NCBI RefSeq assembly: GCF_022761035.1
Contig: NZ_JAKWJP010000006.1
Span: forward strand, 310,001-374,000
DNA length: 64,000 bases
Source of the DNA: Microbacterium sp. SS28
Lineage (GTDB): Bacteria > Actinomycetota > Actinomycetes > Actinomycetales > Microbacteriaceae
Reading direction: 5' to 3'
Each line of letters begins with the position of its first letter. The stretch's first letter is position 1. The translations under genes and the position numbers were made by a program. The notes below the pieces were generated by a model that was not told the DNA's origin, did no database searches, and was given only the letters and a program-made list of their open reading frames with translations. Below, piece after piece: positions 24,981-31,987 of this stretch.

Positions 24981-26017
24981 TGCGCGATCTCGTGCCAGAG
25001 ATCCACGACATCCTCGTCGGCGACGCCCGAGCCGGTCGCCGACCGGCCGACGATCGTGACGGCGACGCGTTCGTCCGGCGACGTGCGGATGTAGAGACGA
25101 TCCGAGGCCGATGTGCGAAGGGTGTCGGCCAGCTGCGTGCGGATGAGGGCGAGGGATGGCTCGGCCAGATCATCGAGACCGCCCTCGTCGAGTACCGTCG
25201 CGGCGCCGCCCCGACGGCGCACGGCCTCGAGCTCCGCGCGGACGTCGTCGTCGAGCAGCCGGGGCGCGCGCATCTCGTCGCGGAGCGCACCTTCCGCGAT
25301 GCGCGCCTCGAGCCGCTGTGCATCGTCGAGGGCCCCGCCCGTCGCGACAGTGCGGCTGAGGACCGGGCCCGCAACGGCGAGAGCCCGCTGCACCTGCACG
25401 CGGCGTTCGCGCTGACGGACCACTTGAGAGGCCTGCCAGGCGGATGCGGCGCGCTGAAGCTGCGCGAGATGCTCCGTGTCGCGTGCGGCGCGGTCGATCG
25501 AGTACAGCAGCAGCTGCGCGGCCCCGACCCACACGATCGAGCCGACGAGTCCCAGATTCAGCGCCTCGAGGGGGCCCATCCACGCCATGGCCGCGATGCT
25601 CAGCACGACGATGCCCGTCCACGCGACCCACGGCCGTCGCCGCACCATGACGATCGCCATGAGGGCGCCGATCCCACCCAGATACCACGTCGCGAACGGC
25701 TCGGTCTCGGAGCCGGGCCCGACGGCGAGCGCGACGCTCGTCGGCACGAGCGCGGCGCACGCCAGCGACATGACGCAGGCCCACAGCGGGAGCGCGGTCG
25801 GCCCCTGGATACCGATCGGAGGCGTCGGCGCCGGCCCGCGGTTGCGCCGCGGCGGATTCCAGAAGATGCACAGCCACGTCGTGACGAGGTAGAGGCTCAG
25901 GGCGAGTGCGAGGACGAACGGGTAGGCGATCTCGCCTGTCCAAGGCAGGCTCCGGGCAGGGAGGTACGCCGTGAAAGCGACCCCGAGCCACACCAGGACC
26001 CTTCGGACGCTGATCAC
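24971..26017 (-). CDS. Degenerate sensor-kinase-like membrane protein
   Basis: A 348-residue protein with about five or six hydrophobic segments in the first 180 residues and a soluble part resembling the C-terminal end of actinobacterial two-component kinases (QRLEARIAEGALRDEMRAP, RLYIRTSPDERVAVTIVG). It has no phospho-accepting His in an H-box and no N or G boxes, so it probably has no kinase activity. GTG at 26017 is chosen because it overlaps the kinase stop by four bases and has GGAGG upstream; the ATG at 26035 would run 22 bases into that gene. It ends in the 23-bp tandem repeat. A regulatory partner role is inferred. Confidence 0.75.
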   Translation of the reverse strand: MISVRRVLVWLGVAFTAYLPARSLPWTGEIAYPFVLALALSLYLVTTWLCIFWNPPRRNRGPAPTPPIGIQGPTALPLWACVMSLACAALVPTSVALAVGPGSETEPFATWYLGGIGALMAIVMVRRRPWVAWTGIVVLSIAAMAWMGPLEALNLGLVGSIVWVGAAQLLLYSIDRAARDTEHLAQLQRAASAWQASQVVRQRERRVQVQRALAVAGPVLSRTVATGGALDDAQRLEARIAEGALRDEMRAPRLLDDDVRAELEAVRRRGGAATVLDEGGLDDLAEPSLALIRTQLADTLRTSASDRLYIRTSPDERVAVTIVGRSATGSGVADEDVVDLWHEIAHPR

Positions 26018-27267
26018 GGCCCGCCCTCCCGCCATTCGATGCGGACCGTCGTGCCGCGCTCTCCCGAGGTGATCGAGGCGGTGCCGCCGACAGCCGCGAC
26101 GCGCGCGAGGATGGACCCTCGGATGCCGAGCCGGTCGTCCGGCACTTCCTCCAGGTCGAATCCACCACCGCGGTCGCGCACCTCGATGCGGACCCGCACG
26201 GGGTCCGGCGCGGCGTTCACGCTCACGGCGAGCCCGTCGCCGTCCGCGTGCTCGATCGCGTTCGTGATGGCCTGCATCGCCGCGAGCGACAGCGCCCGCG
26301 CGATCCGGCCCGGGACCGAGGGATGGTCGCCGACGATCGAGCGCTCGGTCGTGATCGCGACGCCGAGCTCGAGAGCCGCCTTCTCGATGCCGTCGGCGAT
26401 GGCAGCGGCATCCGTCGGCTCGTCACTGCCCTCTTCGGGATCCTGCTCGGCGTTCGCGAGCCGGGTCAGCGCCTCGCGGGCCATCGCCGCAGCGAGCGCG
26501 CGCTGACGGTCGGTGTGCGCACGCTCCGCCGCGATGAGTGCCGCGAGGACGCTGTCGTGCATGAGGGCGGCGACCTCGACGCGCTCCTTCTCGACCGCGT
26601 CGGCAGCCGCGGCGAGGGCATAGGACTCGACGGCCCGCAAACGTGTCTCGTCGACGTTGACCGCGACCGAGCGGAACAGCCACGCGAGCGTGAAGAGGAT
26701 GCCGCCGAGGATCAGGGCGAAGGCGACGTCGCTCAGCACGGGGATCCAGTACTCCTGCGCGAAGTCGCCCTGCATGAGCCGGACGACGCCGAAGACGACC
26801 GGCAGGAGCACCGTCCACACGAGCTGCATGCGCAGGGAGAACGCGAGGATCGCCGCGAGGGTCCCGACGTTGACGAGGTACCAGATCCACGGCTCCACCG
26901 AGGGGTCGGATGTCACCCCCTGCGTTGCGAACGGCCACACGATCAGCGCCGCGAGGTACACGAAGGCGAAGAGGCCCGCGAAGAGCTTGACGCCGCGTCC
27001 GACGAAGCACACGAGCACCATGACCGCGAGCGGCGCGAAGGTCACCACGACGAGGAGATCGTGCCAGCCCGGCGCCTCTTCTCGTGAGGTGAGCGCCGCG
27101 AAGAAGGCCTGCAGCCCGAGGGCGAGGCATCCGAAGCCGATGACGATGTCGAGCGCGCGTTCGATCCGGCGGCGTGTGAACGATCCGAGCCCGGCCGTCG
27201 TCTCGCGCGTCTGCGGGATGTGGCCCCAGGCGTCGTCGAGGATCGTCCGCGCCGGATCAGTCGTCAC
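26014..27267 (-). CDS. Sensor histidine kinase
   Basis: A 417-residue membrane kinase of the NarL-partner type. Six or so hydrophobic segments lie between residues 38 and 205; the dimerisation stretch VEVAALMHDSVLAALIAAERA near 230 supplies the His; the ATPase part has AITNAIEHADGDG near 335 (N box), VRDRGGGFDLEEVPDDRLGI near 365 and ERGTTVRIEW at the end. It would autophosphorylate and pass phosphate to the response regulator encoded just upstream, whose stop it overlaps by 11 bases. The signal is unknown. The start is GTG. Confidence 0.88.
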   Translation of the reverse strand: MTTDPARTILDDAWGHIPQTRETTAGLGSFTRRRIERALDIVIGFGCLALGLQAFFAALTSREEAPGWHDLLVVVTFAPLAVMVLVCFVGRGVKLFAGLFAFVYLAALIVWPFATQGVTSDPSVEPWIWYLVNVGTLAAILAFSLRMQLVWTVLLPVVFGVVRLMQGDFAQEYWIPVLSDVAFALILGGILFTLAWLFRSVAVNVDETRLRAVESYALAAAADAVEKERVEVAALMHDSVLAALIAAERAHTDRQRALAAAMAREALTRLANAEQDPEEGSDEPTDAAAIADGIEKAALELGVAITTERSIVGDHPSVPGRIARALSLAAMQAITNAIEHADGDGLAVSVNAAPDPVRVRIEVRDRGGGFDLEEVPDDRLGIRGSILARVAAVGGTASITSGERGTTVRIEWREGGP

Positions 27268-27925
27268 CCGCGGCGCCCCCGGTCGACTGGGAGAGGATGC
27301 CGTCCTCCATGGCGCGGCGCAGCAGATCGACCTTCGTCGGCGCGGGACGGCCGACTTCGACGTATTTCACGCGCACGCGCGTGATGTTCTCCTTGGCCGT
27401 CGAATACGCGACCCCGAGCCGGTCGGCGACAGCTTTGAGCGGCAGGCCCGCCGCGTAGAGCCGGAGCACTTCACGCTCCCGTGCGGACAGCTGCGCGTCG
27501 GCGAAGGCGCGGTCTCCCTCGACGGCGCTGGCCCACTCGACGTTGTTGAGCGGCTCACCGTCGGCCACGGTGCGGATCGCGGCGATGACGTCGCCGATCG
27601 GCGAGGACTTGCTCACGACGCCGGCGGCTCCTGCGGCGAGCGCTTCGCGGACGGCGGAGGGCCGGTCGGCGACGCTGTGGATGATGACGCTCGATCCGTC
27701 GAACGTAAGGTTGCTGACGTTCTCGGTCACGGTCGTGCCGTCGCCGAGGGTCAGGTCGAGCACGACGACGTCGGCGGGCGCGGCGCGGCTGAAACGACGC
27801 CAATCGAGGTACGCGGTGACGTTGCTCCCGGAGAAGACGACAGTCTCGGTACCGCCCCTTTCGCACGCCGCCTCGAGCCCGAGCCGCACGGACTCATGGT
27901 CGTCGATGAGGGCAACTCGGGTCAT
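27257..27925 (-). CDS. NarL/LuxR-type response regulator
   Basis: A 222-residue regulator. The receiver domain has IDDHESVRLG at 7-16 and the phosphorylated Asp57 in VVVLDLTLG, with the switch VVSKSSPIG near 105. The DNA-binding domain near 145-205 has LSAREREVLRLYAAGLPLKA and VAYSTAKENITRVRVKY, a LuxR helix-turn-helix. It lies upstream of its histidine kinase and the degenerate partner, and has a TAATCT box six bases before its ATG, so it is probably leaderless. Targets are unknown. Confidence 0.93.
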   Translation of the reverse strand: MTRVALIDDHESVRLGLEAACERGGTETVVFSGSNVTAYLDWRRFSRAAPADVVVLDLTLGDGTTVTENVSNLTFDGSSVIIHSVADRPSAVREALAAGAAGVVSKSSPIGDVIAAIRTVADGEPLNNVEWASAVEGDRAFADAQLSAREREVLRLYAAGLPLKAVADRLGVAYSTAKENITRVRVKYVEVGRPAPTKVDLLRRAMEDGILSQSTGGAAGDD

Positions 27926-27931
27926 GCGCTC

Positions 27932-27937
27932 AGATTA
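27932..27937 (-). promoter_or_regulatory. -10 box for the response regulator operon
   Basis: Reading leftward, TAATCT ends six bases before the ATG at 27925. Its first three bases are the TAA stop codon of the upstream methyltransferase gene. Confidence 0.55.
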
Positions 27938-29281
27938 GCGTGGCGGCGTTCCCCTGGTCAGCGTCGCGATCGCCTCGACATGGTGGGAATTGGGGAACAG
28001 ATCGACGGCGCGGACTGCGGATGCCTCATACCCGGCATCGCGGAAGGTCGCCAGATCGCGGGCGAGCGCCACGGGGTCGCACGCGACGTAGACGACCGTT
28101 GCGGGGCCGAGGGCTGCGACGGCCTCCACCACCTCGCGTCCCGCCCCCGCCCGGGGCGGGTCGAGGACGACGACCCCGCGCGAGAGACGCTCGCGCTGCG
28201 CGTCGGATGCCTCGTCTGCGAGCCAGGGAATCCACCGGTCGACGCGTGCCGTCTCGGCGCGCGCTCCGACCCACTCGGCGAGGTTCTCGCCGGCGTGCTC
28301 GGTCGCCCGCTGATCCGACTCGACGCTCGTGACGCGCGTGGCAGGACCGCCGAGGTCTCCGATGGTCGCGGCGAAGAGTCCGACGCCGCCGTACAGGTCG
28401 AGGTGCCACGCGTCGGGGTCGACACCCGCCTCGCCGAGGTCGGCCGCCACGAGCGTCGACAGGGTGTGCGCGGCGAGGCGATGAACCTGCCAGAACCCGC
28501 CCGCATCGACGCGGAAGTCCCGGCCGTTGACGCGCTCGATCACGACCTCGTCGGCAGGACCCGCCTTGAGTGCCGGCTGCGCCGGACGCGCGGGACGCCG
28601 CGAGCCCTTCCTCCCGGGCCGGCCGCGCGGAGCGGGCTCGGGACGCGGGATGACGCGCACACGGCCGTCCGCGGGCTGGACGAGATCGACGCGGCCCACG
28701 CGGCCCGGGCCCAGATGCAGGGCGGCGCGCGCGACGGCGGGCGTCGCGAGCGGGTGCTCGTCGACCGGGATGACGCGGTGGCTGCGCGCGGCGAACGGTC
28801 CCACGCGCCCCTCATCGTCGACGTGGAGGCTCACGCGCGTGCGCCAGCCCGTGCCGTCCTCCGTCTCGACCGTCTCGGCCGTCTCGCCGTCGGCCGTGGC
28901 GATCCCCCGCGCTCCCTCGATCGTCACGGGGAGATCGAGGCGGCCCATGCGCGTCAGCGCGTCCACGACGACGCGCCGCTTGAGCTCCCGCTGATGAGCG
29001 AGGTCGATGTGGCCGAAGTCGGCGCCCCCCGGTCGCTGCTCGGGCGGCACGTCCACGTCCGCCGCGCGCCACACGTGCGGGCGGCGATGGGGCGAGGCAT
29101 CCAGGACCTCGATCGTCTCGCCGCGCCAGAACGAGGCCTTGCCGGTGTCGGTGAGCCGCACGCGCACGCGTTCGCCCGGAATCGCGTCGGGCACGAACAC
29201 GACGCGCCCCTCGTGCCGCGCGACGAAGACTCCCCCGTGTGCGACGCCGGTGATGTCGAGCTCGAGGAGTTCGTCAGCCAT
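27935..29281 (-). CDS. TRAM-domain class I RNA (uracil-C5) methyltransferase
   Basis: A 448-residue relative of RlmCD/RumA/TrmA enzymes that methylate uridine in rRNA or tRNA using S-adenosylmethionine. Residues 1-60 are a TRAM-like RNA-binding domain (ELDITGVAHGGVFVARHEGR). The methyltransferase part has LDLYGGVGLFAATIGDLGG near 302, VVLDPPRAGAGREVVEAV near 382 and the nucleophile Cys in YVACDPVALARDLATF near 410. The central [4Fe-4S] cysteines of RumA are not seen. The substrate position cannot be read from sequence. It starts next to the divergent maf gene, sharing a promoter region of only 31 bases. Confidence 0.88.
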   Translation of the reverse strand: MADELLELDITGVAHGGVFVARHEGRVVFVPDAIPGERVRVRLTDTGKASFWRGETIEVLDASPHRRPHVWRAADVDVPPEQRPGGADFGHIDLAHQRELKRRVVVDALTRMGRLDLPVTIEGARGIATADGETAETVETEDGTGWRTRVSLHVDDEGRVGPFAARSHRVIPVDEHPLATPAVARAALHLGPGRVGRVDLVQPADGRVRVIPRPEPAPRGRPGRKGSRRPARPAQPALKAGPADEVVIERVNGRDFRVDAGGFWQVHRLAAHTLSTLVAADLGEAGVDPDAWHLDLYGGVGLFAATIGDLGGPATRVTSVESDQRATEHAGENLAEWVGARAETARVDRWIPWLADEASDAQRERLSRGVVVLDPPRAGAGREVVEAVAALGPATVVYVACDPVALARDLATFRDAGYEASAVRAVDLFPNSHHVEAIATLTRGTPPR

Positions 29282-29296
29282 GCGATCGACTCTCGC

Positions 29297-29306
29297 ACAC
29301 TAGCGT
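29297..29306. promoter_or_regulatory. Overlapping divergent -10 boxes
   Basis: On the + strand TAGCGT (29301-29306) ends six bases before the maf ATG. On the - strand TAGTGT (29302-29297) lies 15 bases before the methyltransferase ATG. The two boxes share the TA at 29301-29302, so one melted region may serve both directions. Confidence 0.5.
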
Positions 29307-29312
29307 GGGCGC

Positions 29313-29960
29313 ATGCGCGTGCTGCTCGCCTCGACCTCTCCCGCCCGGCTCATGCTGCTGCGACAGGCCGGGATCGAGCCCGAGACGGCCTCGCCCGACG
29401 TCGACGAAGAGGCCGTCGTCGCGGCCGTCGAGGCGGCCGAGGGCCGCACCCTGGCTCCCGACGAGCATGTCCTGCTGCTCGCGCGCAGGAAGGCGGCGGA
29501 TGTCGCCGCCCGCGTCACCGCGGAAGACCCGGGCTTCGACGGCATCGTGATCGGCGGCGACTCGATGTTCGAGCTCGACGGCGAGATCCTCGGCAAGCCC
29601 CACACGCCCGAGGCCGCGACGGCCCGCTGGGTCGCGATGCGCGGCCGGACGGGCGTGCTGCACTCGGGGCACGCGGTGTACCGCCTGCGGCCGGGCGCTC
29701 CAGCCGAGGAGGCGGAGGCGGTGGCCGCGGCATCCGTCTCCTTCTCGGCCGACGTCACGGACGACGAGATCGCGGCCTACGTCGCGTCCGGCGAGCCGCT
29801 GCACGTCGCGGGCGCCTTCACGATCGACAGCCTCGGCGGCGCTTTCATCGAGCGCATCGAGGGCGACCCGTCGACGGTCGTCGGGATGTCGCTCCCGACG
29901 CTGCGCGGACTCGTCCGCGAGCTCGGCGTCGCATGGCCCGACCTCTGGTCGCGCTCGTAG
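29313..29960 (+). CDS. maf: Maf-family nucleotide pyrophosphatase
   Basis: A 215-residue enzyme that hydrolyses noncanonical or excess nucleoside triphosphates to monophosphates; formerly called septum formation inhibitor. The N-terminal LLASTSPARLMLLRQAG at 4-20 holds the SxxR phosphate site, the DEEAV and LLARRKAADVA stretches follow, GGDSMFEL near 80 and the GKPHTPE motif near 94 are typical of the Maf fold, and FTIDSLGGAFIERIEGDPSTVVG near 170 is diagnostic. It matches the M. tuberculosis maf position in the accD-accA interval. No ribosome site is present upstream, only the leaderless -10 box. Confidence 0.94.
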   Translation: MRVLLASTSPARLMLLRQAGIEPETASPDVDEEAVVAAVEAAEGRTLAPDEHVLLLARRKAADVAARVTAEDPGFDGIVIGGDSMFELDGEILGKPHTPEAATARWVAMRGRTGVLHSGHAVYRLRPGAPAEEAEAVAAASVSFSADVTDDEIAAYVASGEPLHVAGAFTIDSLGGAFIERIEGDPSTVVGMSLPTLRGLVRELGVAWPDLWSRS

Positions 29961-30024
29961 ACTCTCCACACGTTCTGGGATGTTTCTTGTGCAGGTCGCC
30001 CAAAAGGGCGGGGGTCGCGGTCGG

Positions 30025-30030
30025 TAGGCT
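30025..30030 (+). promoter_or_regulatory. -10 box for leaderless carboxylase alpha gene
   Basis: TAGGCT ends seven bases before the ATG at 30038, with no Shine-Dalgarno sequence between. Confidence 0.55.
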
Positions 30031-30037
30031 GGCTCAC

Positions 30038-31804
30038 ATGCCCCAGATCGCAAAGGTGCTCGTCGCGAACCGCGGCGAGATCGCCGTCCGTGTCATCCGC
30101 GCGGCGCGCGACTCGGGGAAGGCGTCGGTCGCCGTCTACGCCGACCAGGACCGCGACGCGATGCACTCGCGGCTCGCCGACGAGGCGTACGCCCTCGAGG
30201 GCACGACGAGCGCCGACACGTACCTCTCCATCGAGAAGATCCTCTCGATCGCGCGCCGCTCCGGCGCCGACGCCGTGCACCCCGGCTACGGCTTCCTCGC
30301 CGAGAACGCCGACTTCGCGCGCGCCGTGATCGGAGCGGGCCTCGTCTGGATCGGCCCCTCCCCTGAAGCCATCGAGGCGCTCGGCGACAAGGTCACGGCC
30401 CGTCACGTCGCCGAGAAGGTCGGCGCGCCGCTCGCGCCCGGCACCCCCGGCCCCGTCGCAGGCGCCGAAGAGGTGCTCGCGTTCGTCGAGGAGCACGGCC
30501 TCCCCATCGCGATCAAGGCCGCCTACGGCGGCGGCGGACGCGGGCTCAAGGTCGCCCGCACGATCGACGAGGTTCCCGAGCAGTTCGACTCCGCGACGCG
30601 CGAGGCCATCACGGCGTTCGGCCGCGGCGAGTGCTTCGTCGAGAAGTACCTCGACAAGCCGCGCCACGTCGAGACGCAGTGCCTCGCGGATGCCGCGGGC
30701 AACGTCGTGGTCATCTCCACGCGTGACTGCTCGCTGCAGCGCCGCCACCAGAAGCTCGTCGAGGAGGCGCCCGCGCCGTTCCTCACCGCCGCTCAGAACG
30801 AGATCCTCTACTCCGCGTCGAAGGCGATCCTCAAAGAGGTCGGCTACGTCGGCGCCGGCACGTGCGAGTTCCTCATCGGAGCCGACGGCACGATCTCGTT
30901 CCTCGAGGTGAACACGCGCCTCCAGGTCGAGCACCCGGTCTCGGAAGAGGTCACGGGCATCGACCTCGTGCGCGAGCAGTTCCGCCTCGCCGAGGGCGAA
31001 GAGCTCGGCTACGACGACCCCGCCCCCGAGGGGCACTCGATCGAGTTCCGCATCAACGGCGAGGACCCGGGTCGCGGCTTCCTCCCCCAGCCCGGTCCGA
31101 TCAAGGTCTTCAAGACGTTCGGCGGCCCCGGCATCCGTCTCGATTCCGGCGTCACCGCCGGCGACAGCGTGAGCGGCGCGTTCGACTCCCTGCTCGGCAA
31201 GATCATCGTGACCGGCCGCGACCGCGACGAGGCGCTCAGCCGCGCGCGCCGCGCACTCGACGAGTTCGAGGTCGGCGGGCTGCCCACCGTCCTCCCGTTC
31301 CATCGCAAGGTCGTCCGCGACCCCGCCTTCACGGCCGAGAACGGCGAGTTCGGCGTCTTCACGCGCTGGATCGAGACCGAGTTCGTCAACGACATCCCGC
31401 CGTGGGACGGCGAGCTCAGCGACATCGCGCCCGCCGAGACCCGGCACACGGTCGTCGTCGAGGTGGCCGGCAAGCGCATCGCCGTGAGCCTCCCCGATCG
31501 CATCGTCGCGGCGCCCGTCGCGGCGGGCCGCCCCGCCGCCGTGCCGCCGTCGCGCCGCTCACACGCACCGACCGCCATGGCCGGGGCATCCGGAGACGCC
31601 GTCAAGTCGCCCATGCAGGCGACCATCGTCAAGGTCGCCGTGCAGGACGGTCAGCAGGTCGTCAAGGGCGACCTCGTGGTCGTGCTCGAGGCGATGAAGA
31701 TGGAGCAGCCCATCCAGGCCCACAAGGACGGTGTCGTCGGCTCGATCGACGCGAATCCCGGCACTACCGTGTCGTCGGGGCACCAGCTCCTGACGATCTC
31801 CTAG
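30038..31804 (+). CDS. accA: Acyl-CoA carboxylase alpha subunit (biotin carboxylase + biotin carrier)
   Basis: A 588-residue subunit that carboxylates its own biotin with ATP and bicarbonate and hands the carboxyl to the beta subunit. The biotin carboxylase N domain begins KVLVANRGEIAVRVIRAARD at 6-25; KAAYGGGGRGLKV near 165 is the ATP-grasp loop; EFLEVNTRLQVEHPVSEEVTG-type sequence near 290 supplies catalytic residues. The C-terminal carrier domain holds LEAMKMEQPI with biotinyl Lys554, the probable target of BirA. It corresponds to accA3 of M. tuberculosis, shared by several beta subunits. The frame is open far upstream by chance; the ATG at 30038 is fixed by homology and the promoter. Confidence 0.97.
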   Translation: MPQIAKVLVANRGEIAVRVIRAARDSGKASVAVYADQDRDAMHSRLADEAYALEGTTSADTYLSIEKILSIARRSGADAVHPGYGFLAENADFARAVIGAGLVWIGPSPEAIEALGDKVTARHVAEKVGAPLAPGTPGPVAGAEEVLAFVEEHGLPIAIKAAYGGGGRGLKVARTIDEVPEQFDSATREAITAFGRGECFVEKYLDKPRHVETQCLADAAGNVVVISTRDCSLQRRHQKLVEEAPAPFLTAAQNEILYSASKAILKEVGYVGAGTCEFLIGADGTISFLEVNTRLQVEHPVSEEVTGIDLVREQFRLAEGEELGYDDPAPEGHSIEFRINGEDPGRGFLPQPGPIKVFKTFGGPGIRLDSGVTAGDSVSGAFDSLLGKIIVTGRDRDEALSRARRALDEFEVGGLPTVLPFHRKVVRDPAFTAENGEFGVFTRWIETEFVNDIPPWDGELSDIAPAETRHTVVVEVAGKRIAVSLPDRIVAAPVAAGRPAAVPPSRRSHAPTAMAGASGDAVKSPMQATIVKVAVQDGQQVVKGDLVVVLEAMKMEQPIQAHKDGVVGSIDANPGTTVSSGHQLLTIS

Positions 31805-31826
31805 GCTCGGCGTTCTGGCGGAGCCT
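31803..31826 (+). terminator. Hairpin at end of carboxylase alpha gene
   Basis: AGGCTC and GAGCCT form a 6-bp stem around a 12-base loop; the left arm overlaps the stop codon. The stem is short, so this is only a candidate. Confidence 0.3.
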
Positions 31827-31860
31827 GGCGCCTCCTCCCGCCCAACCATCCCCCGTGGCG

Positions 31861-31920
31861 ATTCTGGCGACTCGTCACAAGGCGCTGTCTCAAGCGACAC
31901 ATTCTGGCGACTCGCCACAA
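31861..31920. repeat. Direct repeat pair with 40-bp period
   Basis: ATTCTGGCGACTCGTCACAA (31861-31880) and ATTCTGGCGACTCGCCACAA (31901-31920) differ at one base and are separated by 20 bases. The second copy contains the palindrome TGGCGACTCGCCA. Confidence 0.8.
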
Positions 31921-31945
31921 TGCGCGAAGCGAACGAGGGGCGGGT

Positions 31946-31987
31946 ACCGGGTCGGTCAGGCGCCCGGAACCGGGTCGGTCAGGCGCC
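31946..31987. repeat. 23-bp-period tandem repeat overlapping lpdA end
   Basis: ACCGGGTCGGTCAGGCGCC occurs at 31946-31964 and again at 31969-31987, identical over 19 bases. The second copy contains the lpdA stop codon and last codons. Confidence 0.85.

Noticed and set aside
26657..31804. A 1715-codon open frame on the + strand.
   Set aside because: Only the last 589 codons (from 30038) are real; the rest is antisense to the kinase and methyltransferase genes, a high-GC artefact.
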